NCBI RefSeq assembly: GCF_014529535.1
Contig: NW_023503409.1
Location: 1,984,390 to 2,048,389, forward strand
From: Bradysia coprophila
Taxonomy: Eukaryota; Arthropoda; Insecta; Diptera; Sciaridae
Length of the DNA: 64,000 bases
Direction of reading: 5' to 3'
Part shown: in pieces, positions 50,732 to 63,300 of the stretch
Position numbering within the stretch: position 1 is the first letter of the stretch
Layout: each line of letters starts with the position of its first letter
The notes under the pieces: generated by a model
Database searches by the model: none
Seen by the model: the letters and a program-made list of their open reading frames with translations, nothing else
What the model was told of the DNA's origin: nothing
Made by a program: the position numbers and the translations under genes

Positions 50732-53700
50732 ATGTCTCAAAGTACACCGCCTCCAACAGGCGCGTCGAATAACTTACAAACTATCAAATCGAAACATGAA
50801 CAAATATGTTTAGCTTTGAACATGGACAGTGAGACCACTCGAATTTCTTGGGAAAGTTATGAGCAACAAGCTGGCACCGAAAATTTGCTGGAGGTAAGTG
50901 GTGAACATTGATTTTCGTAGCGAAATGAATTCGATCTAAATTTACATGACGACTTTCTAAACAATAAAATCTGTGTCGATCAGGGCAATCAAGATCATTG
51001 GCTTTGCTGTGCCATTTATGCAGCATGTCGTAGTCGACCGGTAGCAGCAGTTTCTGGTGAAAATACCAGTCCTTTACAAGGCAACGGAGTATCATTAACA
51101 CAATTATTACGGAAGTGCAACATTACGTTCCATACATTCTTCAAACTGATGAAAGAATGGATTGACTTTTTTGGCGCCAGCGAGGACCTGCACTCACGAA
51201 TCAATCGGTTGAGTAACAATTTGGCCGTTTCATTGTTGATATACGAGAAGTATCGCATCATTTACAAGGACCTGTTTGTATCATTGCAAGGTGATGAACC
51301 GAAGAAAAGCAGCAAAAAATCAAAGTAATTCATTCGTCGATTCTCTGATCATAATTAGATCCTAATGATTTTCCTCTTAATTTATTCTAGGTCTCCACCG
51401 TGTACGTCCAACAAATTGTACGAGTTTTGTTGGTATTTGTTTGTTTGCGCCAAAACCGACTATCACAGCTACAGTAAATCGCGCGAAAATACAGTGGATC
51501 TAGTAACGTCTTATCAGTTGTTGTTGTGTTGTGTTGACCTTCTGTACGCTAACGTTTTGGAAGACCGAACCGAATTAATCAATTCGGAATTTGGGGTCGT
51601 AAAACAGGACACACGACCGGTGTGCATCATAAAAACGCTCTGTGAACGACATGATGGTCTGGTGATTGACGCACAAGAAATTAAGCAATACGCATGGCGC
51701 GACATTATAAACAAGTACATCGAGGCGGGCACATTGAAATGTGATGGCAAAACGTTTTTGGGCCTGCTGACTATCGATAATTTTGACAACAATCTGAGGG
51801 AATTGAAGAAACTCTACGCGGAATATGTCCTGAAAATCGTTGAAATTGACGAAGGAATTCTGTTGTCGACATCAAGCGATCCAAAGTACAACAAGACGTT
51901 CCAGAGCGAAGTTGACGAAAGTACCAGGCAATTTATGCCTGAGACACCATTAACACAGCGAAATAGTTTACGTTCGAACACAACAAAGATGACACCAGTT
52001 ACAATGTCCGCTCGTATGGTACAAACGTTGCGTTTGCAACTAGGCGAATATTCTGCCGAGCCGCCTGCAGCCCTGAATGACGTCTTATCCAATTGTCCCG
52101 AAGATCCATTACCAAAAATTCGTTTACTGCTGGACGATATGTCGGCCAAATTTTGTGAAAAATTTGAAACCAATCCGCAGGAACGTTTCCAATTGGCGGA
52201 GATGCTCTACTACCGTTTGTTGACAAACATTTTAGTGAAGGAGATGAAGGAAAAGGCCAATTTCGACGTTAGAATTTTGAATTTGGAAGCGTTCCAAGCT
52301 GCACTCATTGCCAATTCGGTTGAAATTGTCACGTTCGCGTATCGATCATCACAAAAGTTTCCGTTCGTTTTGGAATGCTTCAACATGGACGCGTTTCTGT
52401 TTTACAAAACCATCGAGGTGATTGTGTCGAATCACGGAGAATTATTGTCCAATGACGTGATCAAACATCTCATTGCGGTACGTTTGACTGGTGCTCTGAT
52501 CATAGTTTCCGATTCGGATTAGGAACAAAAAATCTTTCCAATTTTCAGATCGAAGAGCAATGCATCAGCGAGCTGTCATGGAGGAGCGACTCAGCGTTGT
52601 GGGATAAGATCCATCAATGTGGCACCACATTGCCGGGCCAACAACTCGCCGATATGCATGTGTCACCAAATAAATCACCACGCGAGGCCGTGTCCAAGCA
52701 ATTGTTTATCAATGACGATGCCACATCCGTCCCGTCCAGTTCGACCAATGGAACATCAACGTGCAATAGCAAATCACTTTTACTGTTCTTTAGGAAATTT
52801 TATCGTATCGCGTATCTACGCATCGTCGATTTGTGCCAACATCTCGACTACACCGACACCAAACACTTGCAAAAGATCTGGACGATATTCGAGAATGCAA
52901 TCACGAAACAATTTCATTTAATGGTAAGTCAAAGCAACACAATTAGTATTCGCTGACACTAAATGAATGGTTCTTGTTCTTGTCTCTTGCAGAAAGATCG
53001 CCATCTGGATCAAATTCTGATGTGTTCGATCTACGTGTTTGGGAGGAATAGCAAATTCGACACCACATTCAAGGACATAATGACTTCTTATCGCAAACAA
53101 CCGCAATCCACAAGCGATGTGTACCGAGACGTTCATATGAGCCCTAACGGTAAGTTCTGGAATGTTTTGTCATCTATGTTTCAGTTCTAATGCCGTTTCT
53201 CCCTCTCAGATTACGATCGCGACGGTGAAGATGATGAGACAACGAGTAAGTCTTTCTAACCATTCGAGTTTTCCTTTTCAAATTTTAAATGTTTTTCGTT
53301 CCCTTCCTTTTGCAGAAAAATGTGACATCATCAAATTCTACAATGTGTGTTACGTCAAGGCGATGCAGGAATTTGTCATCAATACGAAAGAAGAAAGTAT
53401 GCTGTCACCATTGCCGCCGTACATCAAAAGTGTGTCATCACCACGTAAAATTTCCAAAAATCATTCGCTGTACATTCAAATGTATCGATCGAACGAGTGC
53501 ATACCACAATCGCCTGGCTCTGTGGCCTTATCATTTTGTAGCCCGCTTATGGAGGTTTGTTCAAAACTTATGTTTACCGAGACGCCGATTACTGATCAAA
53601 ACATTTTTCTCGAATTCCTACTTTATAGGATCTAAAATTGTCACAAAACCGTAAGCGATCGCCGTACAGTCCAGTCAATAATGACACTAGGCCAATAAAA

Positions 53701-53793
53701 GCAGTACGTTTGTCTGGCAACGAACAACAGTCCTATGTGCCTAGAAATCTACAGAGTCTTATAAAAGATCGACAAGAAAATTCGGGTAAATAA
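50732..53793 (+). CDS. Rbf: Retinoblastoma-family pocket protein (Rbf)
   Basis: Eight exons (50732-50893, 50984-51324, 51391-52477, 52549-52923, 52993-53149, 53210-53245, 53316-53554, 53629-53793) join in frame to about 853 residues, near the length of Drosophila Rbf. The start is the ATG at 50732 in a CAAAATG context. Rb proteins bind E2F and repress S-phase genes until CDKs phosphorylate them. The N-terminal domain covers about residues 55-200 (LTQLLRKCNITFHTFFKLMK). Pocket A begins near 369 (MTPVTMSARMVQTLRLQLGE) and runs to about 550. The spacer holds SPNKSP. Pocket B starts near 604 (SKSLLLFFRKFYRIAYLRI). CDK-type sites recur: STPP, KSPP, ETPL, MTPV, LSPL, SSPR, SPYSP. A KAVRLSG near the C-terminus resembles a cyclin-docking RxL. 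Exon 6 is a 36-nt microexon coding acidic DYDRDGEDDETT; skipping it keeps the frame. Confidence 0.95.
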
Positions 53794-53939
53794 ATCTGTT
53801 TTTCAAAAAAAAAAAAAAAATGAAAGCGAAGGGAAAAAACAATATTTTGTATGGCTGCGTTAAGCGGGTAAAAAGAGAACGGAAAAACAGACGAGTGCCC
53901 ATTTTAAATGAAAATGAATTTTATTTTATTTTAGTTTCG

Positions 53940-53945
53940 AATAAA
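53940..53945 (+). promoter_or_regulatory. Possible Rbf poly(A) signal
   Basis: AATAAA about 150 bases after the Rbf stop codon. Several other AATAAA occur further on, so the used site is uncertain. Confidence 0.35.
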
Positions 53946-55417
53946 GAAATTTACAATTAAGTTTAAATTACTAAAACAAAAAACCACTACAATTACAATG
54001 AACGACTCATCGGTCCGATAGTCACAGTAAAAATAACCCAGCTGCAAGAAATAAAAAAAAACAATTCAAATCCCAAGTAGAGGACATTTGCCTTTACCCC
54101 TTTTCAATTTTCACCATTCATAAATAATAAATAGCACACGTTGATCGACCGGTATTTGTTGAAGAAAGAGCATCGTATGCTCTACTAATGAGACAAGAGG
54201 TTCTTAATGATATAAAAATAAATTGTCACGAGAACTGAAATTGCGTTTTGGAGATATACTTCGTGTCAAAACCTAGAGAATGAGACGAATGGGAAGACAC
54301 AATCAAACGAATCAGAATCATACACTGCGGAGACTAACATTCTCTTTTGTGAACATCCAAATTTCCAATGATGGTATTCGTACATGAAACTTACCAATGG
54401 GAAATTCATGAACAAAATGTGTCATAATCTTCGCACAATATGGATCACTCTGCATCCAATTCGATTATTCATAGCGGGCGTAGTTGTTTCATCTACGATG
54501 TTCATTCCACACAAACCAAGACGATCGCGTTGAATTGAAATTCTTTTTTTTTTGATGACCACTTCTGAATTAGAGAAATAAAATTTGCTTTTCAAAGAGT
54601 GGCGTTCGGGACAAAAAAGAAAATAAAAAGCTTACACAGAAACGCAGTACAAAATTGTAATTTAAGCATAAAACGCGATGTGATTTTAACGTAAATGTAT
54701 TTTTAGCGAGAGAGAGAGAGAAAAAAATATGGAGAAAAATTAATTAAAGTTAGAGGTCCCACCTAAAGAGATGCGCAAGACTTGTAAGCTTTTTATATAA
54801 ATCCAATTGAAAATGTCATTTTCTCTTTATTTATTATTTAAACTCGTAACATAAAAAAGAAAATGGGTGTAGCCGATTTAACGATAAATAAGACAATTGA
54901 CTATGATTGGGAATGAATGTAAAATCTTTTTTTTTTTGAACTACGAAAGCTATAAAATGAAATTCTTAAAAATTAATTACTAAATAAAAAAAAACACACA
55001 CAACGTTACAACACAACGTTCGATTTAACTAAACAAATAAAGAAAAATTATTTCTAATGCTGTCGCTTAACCAATATATCGATTTATCTTATTTTCCTTT
55101 TACAATGTGATACGTTGATTAAATTTGAATAAAACCAAATAAAAAAAAAGTTTTCGTTTCAATTATGTTGTTCTGTGCACCCGACCAGGTCATCATTTGG
55201 AAAAATTATGCAGTCACAAACTGTCATTTACTTATTTAAAGTACACGTCAAGAAGAGGTGGTCCAGCGAAGCCGTCATTTCGACATGTAAAAACTTGGAT
55301 GCTTTCAATTTTACAGATAGAAAATTTCATTAGGATTTTTTGATGGCGGAAGACTAAATAGTAATATTTTCTCTATTTTCGGTTCTCTTAGGAAGCATAC
55401 AAAACTCAATACATCAC
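53946..55417. other. No gene seen; possible extended Rbf 3' region
   Basis: AT-rich DNA with several A-runs and AATAAA motifs. It may include alternative Rbf 3' ends. No protein is recognisable. Confidence 0.4.
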
Positions 55418-55605
55418 ACGGAATAGTATTTTTCGTACCAAGTAGGAAAATTAGGTCGTGTGCTGAAAAAATCCATTTCTCTTTTGAGGTACGAACAACG
55501 TTTTGTGCACCTGACAACTCAAATAGACAAAACACTTCAATTTACTTAAATTTATATTTATATTAATATTGATCAATCGTATAGTCATGGAAAAATTCAT
55601 GTAAA
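55418..55605. repeat. Dispersed repeat family B, copy 2
   Basis: Shares ATAGTATTTTTCGTACCAAG, TCGTGTGCTGAAAAAATCCA, ACGAACAACGTTTTGTGCA and CAATCGTATAGTCAT with the copy at 5851. Confidence 0.75.
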
Positions 55606-55623
55606 GAATAGAATATTACTAAA

Positions 55624-55722
55624 CAAGGGAAGGAATTTGATATTTCGTATGCAGATGATGGCTTCAGCCCGATGTGCTTTTACTCATCGTGATACGAAAT
55701 ATCAAATTATTTCCCGAGTGTA
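55624..55722. repeat. Imperfect palindrome within repeat cluster
   Basis: GGAAGGAATTTGATATTTCG and, about 50 bases on, ACGAAATATCAAATTATTTC form a hairpin-capable pair. It lies between family B copies and may be part of the same element. Confidence 0.6.
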
Positions 55723-55817
55723 GTATGACGCTTTCCTTTACGAAGGAGGGAAAGACTTTTCTCTAGGGACGGAAAGTCCATTTTCCCTCCCTAATAAAGT
55801 AAATGAATTTTTCCTGC

Positions 55818-56290
55818 ACGATATATCGTTCGGGAAAAAGTGACATTTCTCAACGAAAACTCATTTCAAAATGTGTTGTATTTCAGTTATCCCGTGCACA
55901 ATAGCATTTTTCGTACCAAGCCAGGAAAGAACGATTTTTTCAGCACCAGCACGAGCACGAGCGAAGCGAGTAAGGCAACTTAGGACGTGTGTTGAAAAGA
56001 TCCATTTCTTGTCGAGGTACGAACAACGTTTTATGCACCGGACAACTGAAATAGACAAAACACATCAATTTACTTGAAAACGTCCACCCTTCACATTCAC
56101 CATTTTAAATCTGTTCAATCGAATTCATGGAAAAATTCATTCAAAACCGTTCTCACACGATAAATCTGAGAAATGAAATTTTCTCCCGCACGATATATCG
56201 TTCGGGAAAACCTGACATTTCGTAACAAAAAATATGGCAAAATATGTCGTATTTTTGTTGTGCGGTGCACAAAAATACTTTCGATCTTTG
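55818..56290. repeat. Dispersed repeat family B, copy 3
   Basis: Two GCACGATATATCGTTCGGGA palindromes bound a core with ATTTTTCGTACCAAG, AGCGAAGCGAGTAAGG, ACGAACAACGTTTTATGCAC and GAAATAGACAAAACACAT. It is the fullest match to the 5851 copy. Confidence 0.75.
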
Positions 56291-56351
56291 TCCTTGTGAT
56301 GTAAATGACTATTGCACCTCAAAAAAAAATGTTCGGTAAGTTTTTAACGCA

Positions 56352-56553
56352 GCTTGATTCAAGGTTCTGCAAGAACAGGTTAAGACACTTACGAAGGCGG
56401 GTGAAACACAAATCTTGACAATGCATACATGTATATTGTTTGAAAAGTCAACTTTTCCAAACCTAGTTGGCGCTACAGGAAAACTTTGATGACACCGCCT
56501 TCGTGATGAACTCGAAAATTTCTTAACCTGTTCTTTCAGAACCTTGGTTTCAA
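56352..56553. mobile_element. Foldback MITE, about 200 bp
   Basis: CAAGGTTCTGCAAGAACAGG near the left end pairs with CCTGTTCTTTCAGAACCTTG near the right end, with ACGAAGGCGG/CCGCCTTCGT further in. No coding capacity. Confidence 0.75.
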
Positions 56554-57322
56554 CGAACAAAACAATTTTGTCGACAATAGGGTCAAAAGTGGCACTAGAC
56601 TTAGACTAACACTAGGTTGAGTAAATACCATAAACATTCGTCCCAAATGTCCCATCTGTATTGATCATTAGTGACTTTCGGATACTGAGTTCCGCTTACA
56701 AAACTCTTAGCAAACGTAAATGTATTGTAAAAAATGAGCTTCATTTTAGTTTTTGTTTTTCAATTTTTGCGATACCTACGTATAATGAATCCTAAGCTGT
56801 TTTTGTTACCACAAAATATATTTTCTAATTATCTCAGTGTCTACCTTATTGTAAATCGTAATTAATTTCAACTAGCACAATATTGTAACGATAAAGTGAA
56901 ACTAAAAGATTAGGACAATTAGACACTCATAGCAAGGATTGAGCATTTAGTATAGAGTGTTTTACTCCTCTGAAAATCTTTTTGTAACACAGATCAACTG
57001 TACTAATTTGATACTAAAACAATAGCGTACCACATAATATAATTAAATTTTCCTTCAATTACACAGTTCCTTTTTTCTGAAATATGCAAGGGATGAAATG
57101 ACGATCATAGACCACAGATGTCCCGATTTAAATTCTCCACTAAACATTTGCAAAAAATGAGGTTTTACAAGAAGGTTCCGATATTATTGATCAGTCATTT
57201 AGAAATAAGGAAAATTGAGCTATCAAAAGGTGGCAGTCTCATGAGTATAAACCTAAATTGCGCACAGAAATACACATTTTCAGCCGTTCAAATAAAACAA
57301 TTTTGAATGTTCAAATAATACC
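56554..57322. other. No gene seen
   Basis: AT-rich DNA before the PAD_porph pseudogene. A 62-codon frame at 57118 does not extend the deiminase similarity. Confidence 0.45.
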
Positions 57323-58197
57323 ATGACCAGACCATATGTGTGGATAGAAGACATGTCATACGTTCAATCTGTTTTATTGGAAAATATAATTGCATTAGGC
57401 ATAAGGTATACGTTAACTGCGCATTCTTCACCAAAATAAATAAAAAATGGTAATCGTGCGCAAATATTGTATGTTGTAAGTATGTTGGACAGTCGAGTAA
57501 CTGTTGTAGGAATGAAATTAGACGATTTGTGGACAAGAGACACGTCGCCAGTGTTTACAATCGAGAACGGTAAATTGAAGGCAAATATTTCCAATTTTAA
57601 TGGCTGGGGAAACAAACAGAAACAACATCTTAATGATGCCAAGCTTGCAGAAAGTGTTGCACAATATTATGGCTTTGAATCGAAAATAGCAAAAATAGTA
57701 ACCGAAGGTCTCTTTTGAAACTGATGGAAAGGGAACTCTGCTAGTAACAGAGAGTTCACTCGTTAATACCAACAGAAATGACGAATCGAAAGAAGAAATC
57801 GAATCCGAATTGAAACGCGTACTACGTGTGCGAAAAGTCATCTGGTTTAAGGGAGTCAAGTACCAAGACATTTAAAAACGAAACTGTCATGGTAAATCGC
57901 TCATTTCCAGGACAGAAACCTGATGTCTGGTCCATTTCTTCTGATGACGCTCTGAATGTTCTTCAACGCTCTACCGATGCAGATGACAATCCTTTCGAAA
58001 TCATTCAACTGGTCGAGCCAAATCCAGAAAAAATAGTAATTAAAGGAAATGCAACTTTGTTCTTGTCGTCATATGCAAATTTCCTTATTGGTACGAGGGG
58101 CACCCTGAAAGTTTCGGGAATCGAGTATTTGCGGCGCGTAAAAGTATTTGACATGAACATATTCGTAAATTTCAATATTTTTTTGGATAAATAGAAG
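57323..58197 (+). pseudogene. Broken agmatine deiminase / PAD_porph family gene
   Basis: Pieces follow the order of the agmatine deiminase (PAD_porph) family, which hydrolyses guanidino groups. From 57323 the frame shows RPYVWIEDMSYVQS, as in the N-terminal Trp-Pro region. After a TAA at 57437 the same frame continues with KLDDLWTRDTSP (57518 on) and ISNFNGWG. An extra T near 57715 shifts the frame, which resumes as ETDGKGTLLVTESS and NTNRNDESKEEIESELKRVL, then VIWFKGVK, stopping at 57873. The next piece, in another frame, has PFEIIQL and SSYANF before a final stop at 58195. The catalytic His segment (xTDxHxDxxARF) and the C-terminal Cys segment are both absent. So it has one stop, at least two frameshifts and two lost active-site regions. 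The family is mainly bacterial, plant and fungal, so a transferred gene since decayed is likely, though the donor cannot be named. Confidence 0.75.
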
Positions 58198-59035
58198 ACT
58201 CAGATAGAAAAAAATTATACTAAGGCATTAGGGCGTACCATCTAAAAGTTACACTACAATTTCACGATTTTAGCAAGTTTAGACCAATTTCACTATTGTT
58301 TGGATCGCAGTATTGATGTGATATTAGCATTATTCGATGAAATAGCCCTAGAAATAATTCGTTAAGGAATTTTAATACATTTCGTTACCAATTTCTGTAA
58401 AAATCTATATATTCAGAAATATCACGAACGACTAGAATTGTAGGATTTGTTTTGTGTTGGCTTCGCACTAAATTATACAAATAAGGTAATTTGATTTTTT
58501 ACATACAGTGGACGTCGGTTAAATTTAGACATGAATTTGTAACAGCTGATTCTCAGCTGTTCCACTCATACAGACAAAACTGCTTATACAAGTTTATCAT
58601 GGCCCTACGTTAGTGAAGGGTCGTGACGCAAGTCCGTTCACACTGAAAAATTTGACAAAAACATTTTTCCGCAGGACTGAGGAACATATATACACGAACT
58701 TTTTGACTTTTCCCCTTTTGCTCCTACTACCCCCAAAGTATTTTATTCGTAATCTGGGCGTCCATACGAGTTCAACGAGCTATCACACGCCTCATAAGGT
58801 TAAAATTTGGCCGAGATATTAAATTTCAAAACTTGGAAATTTGCAGAAATTTGTATGAAGAAATTCATTTTCATACATTTTGAAATTGATGAATTTTACC
58901 AACCTTTGTCACTTTGTCACTCTGTCTCTGTTAACCGAAACTTTTGAATTTACCGGCTGAAATTTTCAGGATATGTTAAGGACGTAATTCTAAGAAACTA
59001 ATTTGAAGGAATTTTTATAAAAGCTTATAATTTCG
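58198..59035. other. No gene seen
   Basis: AT-rich non-coding DNA. GTGACGCAAGTCC near 58622 resembles part of the 505-bp foldback element at 59861, perhaps a remnant. Confidence 0.45.
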
Positions 59036-59640
59036 GAGTTATGAGCGTGTTAAGCTATTGAGCTATGGAACCTATAACTCGGAAAATATGGCAGATAGAA
59101 AGTTCGTTTAAAAGACAAATTTATAGAGTTTCAGATTTCATTCGACACGTGTTTCATGGTTTTCCTAAAAAGTCGTCTATTTGGGAGCTATGAGCGTTTT
59201 AAGTGCGAGCTATGTCAGCCATAACTCGGAAAATACGGCAGATGGAAACCTCGTGTAAAAGACAAAGTTATAGAGTTTCAGATTCTAGTCGATACGTGTT
59301 TCATGGTTTTCCGAAAAAATCGTCTATTTGGGAGCTATGAGCGTTTTAAGTGCGAGCTATGTCAGCCATAACTCGGAAAATACGGCAGGTGGAAACTTCG
59401 TGTAAAAGACAAAGTTATAGAGTTTTAGATTCTAGTCGCTGCGTGTTTTATGGTTTCCCTAAAAAGTCGCTTATTTTGGAGATATGGGCGTTTTAAGTGC
59501 GAGCTATGTCAGCCATAACTCGGAAAATACGGCAGATGGAAACCTCGTGTAAAAGACAAAGTTATAGAGTTTTAGATTCTAGTCGATACGTGTTTCCTAA
59601 AAAGTCGTCTGTTTGGGAGCTATGAGCGTTTTAAGTGCCT
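59036..59640. repeat. 147-bp tandem repeat, about four copies
   Basis: GGGAGCTATGAGCGTTTTAA occurs at 59183 and 59330 and, with changes, at 59477: exactly 147-bp steps. A last step of 138 bp (59615) lacks part of a CATGGTTT segment. Each unit includes CATAACTCGGAAAATACGGC and GTGTAAAAGACAAAGTTATA. The first unit is the most diverged. Confidence 0.92.
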
Positions 59641-59860
59641 CAAATTTTCAATTTTTCTCAAAATTTTCGATTTTCGTCAAATTTTTGAATTTAGTAATAT
59701 TTTCGATTTTCGTCAAATGAAAGCTGAAAGGTAGAGATGAAAGAGAAAGTTATACAGTTTTGTAAGAAGAATATTTTCGTTCGAACTGCACAATATTATT
59801 GTTTATTATCTGCGACCAAATTCTAAAAAATCTAAACTTACAAACGAGCTGATATCGCCC

Positions 59861-60365
59861 AAAACCACTTACAGTGGAGGTGTGACGCAAGTCCTGTTAT
59901 CCACTTACAAAAGAACTGATATCGGTGTAGGTGACGCTTACAGATATGCGTCACAAATGGCAGCTGATGAGGAAAGCATGCGAAAGTTTTATCAACAAAA
60001 ATTTTACCCAAAAAATTTTAGGAAGAAAATTATAACAAAAAAAAATTTGCGTCACAAGTGGCAAATGTTGAGAAAGGAAATTTTTATAGTTGTGAAATAT
60101 ATTGCTTTAAAGAATGGAATTCAAATGGAAGAAAGCCGAATCATCCGCCACTTTTTGACGCAAATTTTTTTCGTTATAATTTTCTTGCTAAAATTTTTCG
60201 GGTAAAATTTTTGTTGATAAAACTTCCGCATGCTTTCCTCATCAGCTGCCATTGGTGACGCATATCTTTTTGCGTGTAGAATCTGTAAGCGTCACCTACA
60301 CCGATATCAGTTCTTTTGTAAGTGGATAACAGGACTTGCGTCACACCTCCACTGTAAGTGGTTTT
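59861..60365. mobile_element. 505-bp foldback element with arms of about 210 bp
   Basis: The left end AAAACCACTTACAGTGGAGG is the exact reverse complement of the right end. Pairing continues with few mismatches through GACGCAAGTCCTGTTATCCA and ACTGATATCGGTGTAGGTGA to about 60070 and back from about 60150. Only about 80 central bases are unpaired. Open frames in the arms mirror each other and are not genes. No target duplication is clear. Confidence 0.88.
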
Positions 60366-63300
60366 ACCAACACCCGACATTTTTGTAAGTGGTTTGTGCA
60401 AAATGATTTCTCGGTGAATTTCATCTCATAATTTCTCTATCCTTTAACTCTATTATATAACTCGCGTGCGTGTAACTATTCCACCCGTATAAACAAGTTT
60501 AAGCAGTTTTGACTGTATGAGTGGGTCATCTGAAACATCTGAAGCAAATTCCTATCGAAATTCCACAGACCGTATAAGATTTTTTTTTGTGGACTTTTTG
60601 TCTTTAAAGTTCAGATTGCCGACTCAGTATCTCGCTTCACAACAAATTTTACTTTTCAATTATACATGAGGTAACAGGTAACCCAATTGTTGTTGTTCCC
60701 TCGCCGACGTCAAACTATGTCACTGACATTCTCGTAACGGTTAAAGTTGACAAAATTATCTTGCATTCGGGGAAGATCTTTGCATTATTCAAGCCCTCAT
60801 CGTCTCCTCTTTTTGTGCGTCACACTTTTATCACAAAAAATTTTCGTTCAGCAGGTCAAAATGAAACATTCGTTCAAGGTTATTTTAAAATTTTATTTGA
60901 ATTTCAGTGGTTTTCTTTTCTTTTTAAAACAGTTTGATTATTTACATTGTTTTTTTGTTTTGTTTTCTTCTTTTCTTTCATGATATTTAGAGGTACATTG
61001 TAAAAATATATTTCTTTTTCACTTATTCATTTTTCTGTGTTTCATGATTTTTTTAATGAAATTTTTCTGGTTTTTTTTCGGATCAACGGAAAATGAAAGA
61101 GAAATAATAGAAAGATTAAAACAACAACGAATAAACTATAGAGCGGACTCAATGAAGACATGTAAATATCTAAATAACATCGAATTTAAGTACAGTGTGG
61201 TGGTTATGTTTTTGAATTTTGTTAAGTCCTTTCTCTATTTATACAATATATATATACTGACCACATTCACAAAAATTTAATATTCCACTCAAAATTTTGT
61301 GTGTAAAACATTTAAGTCTCCTAAATTCATAAAGTTCAAAAGCAAAGGTAAAATTAAAATTCAGTTAAGTGTTTCGCTTCATTATCCAATTTCTTAAAAA
61401 ATAATACACGTTTCTCATGAGCTTAAAATTATATGCACAAATATTATAATGAAGGCAAGTGTTTAAATAAAGTTTCGTTTTTAAGTACAAATTTCCTTCT
61501 TATCTTCTTTTTTTGGTTCCCGATGGTATAATTGTATTCTTTGGCACAAAATTTTTGAGGAACCAACTCACCAATGCTCTTCAAAGCATTGTCAAATTTT
61601 TAACAAAGAATCCGAGACAAGTCTTTGTGAGATTTTTGAATTGCTCAATCAATGTAAACAATGCATTGATAAATAGGTTCCACCAAAATTTAGTGTAGTC
61701 GTATTGTGCATCTTTCAAATTTTTTGATAAATTTCGTCTGATTTTTGTTCCATCTTTTCAGCTGTTAAATTACATCAAAATGGTTGTGTAAATTTCATCG
61801 GAAAAACAATGTTAGCAAAAGAAATGTTTAGCAGCAAAAGCATTTTCAAAATAACGCGTTCGCCTGTTGTTTCCATTTGATTAAAAATTATTCTTAATGT
61901 ATTTAAGGTTTAGTATAGCAAAAGGACTAAAGATAGAGATAGATAACGGGGATCATTTCTCGCATCTGTAGTGTTATCTTATATTTTTCGTGGTGAATCC
62001 ATCCATCCATGTCTTTTCAATTAAAAACTTTTTTCTGTTCAGGTCTTGTTCACATTGCTTTCAAAATAATTTTTTTGTCTCTCGGTTTTTCTTTTTGGAC
62101 AATTAAAAAACGTCGATTTTATAAAAACAATTTTTTTTTATATAAAAAGCATTGTAGAATGCAATGATATTTAATAGAGTTACCATACTACAGGTCTAGC
62201 CTTTTCCGTTCACTTAAGTTTTTTGTTTGTTTTAAAAAAAAGTTCATAGCCACAAGATTGGATGATATTTAATGAATTTACAAGTCTAATATTCGGTTTA
62301 GTTTCAAATTCGAATTAAATTTAACATTTATCGGATTTATAAGCTTTCACTTCGATAGAACTATCTCTTTCTCTCTTTTAAACTCAATTATTTCTTCATT
62401 GATAGCAGTATTCGAGTGAACTTTCGCTCAACTTGTTTATTATTTATGGTTTAATTAAAGCTGACAGCCCCTAATGCTAAAACACAATATTTTCGGTCTA
62501 TAGTGAGAAGTGCTTCCCTTTTAGGTAATGGCGATTTAATCAACTAATGTCGAGATATTTGCATCTGCATTAACAAGAAGAGCGGCAGCTTGTTGAGGTT
62601 TTGTTAATTTATGTCGGTCGTTCTGGCTAATTTACACAGACGGAAGATGAATTGTTTTAACTTCAAAATTCAAATTTTTGATTTGCATCGCTAAAAGTCT
62701 GAGTTTTTTTTTCTTGTTTTGCATTAATTCAAACACTAAACATGGAAGCAATTTTACGGTTAAATTTTGTCGGTAATTTTTTAGTGACATTTTCCTAAAC
62801 AGGATGCATATTATTTTTACGTGGAAAACTGACATTAATATGAGTTTCTTGAACATTGAAATGACTTTAGAATTTCTATTAATTTGATGAGTTTAATCAA
62901 AAATCTTAGTTTCGAGAATATCTCTCTAACAATTTGACTGAATTGTTCTAATTAAATACGAACGTTTATTTAAGTGGTATTTCCGCTAAAATTTCTTTGC
63001 ATTAAACTACATTTATTTTAATTATTTTTTTCTCTTGTTTTGTTTTTGTTTGGAGAAATTCTAAATTTACTTTTCTCATTTTGATTTTATTTAAGTACAG
63101 TACATCAATGTAAACTTTTATCTTTCCATTTTTGAATTCATTAAATTTCTCATAGGATTCATGTTGTAAATTTATGATCTAAAACATCGGACTACAACGA
63201 GTGGGTAAAAGACATTTAAAGTTTTGAGATAGTCAAAAAAAAATGGTAACTAAAAATTTTATTTTCGAAATTTAATAATTTTTTTTCCACCAATTTTAAG

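Noticed and set aside
53801..53822. A-run just after the Rbf stop as evidence of a retroposed gene
   Set aside because: The gene has seven introns, so it is not a retrocopy; the A-run is part of the 3' region.
59882..60401. Mirror-image open frames on both strands near 60 kb
   Set aside because: They are the two arms of one foldback element translated in each direction.
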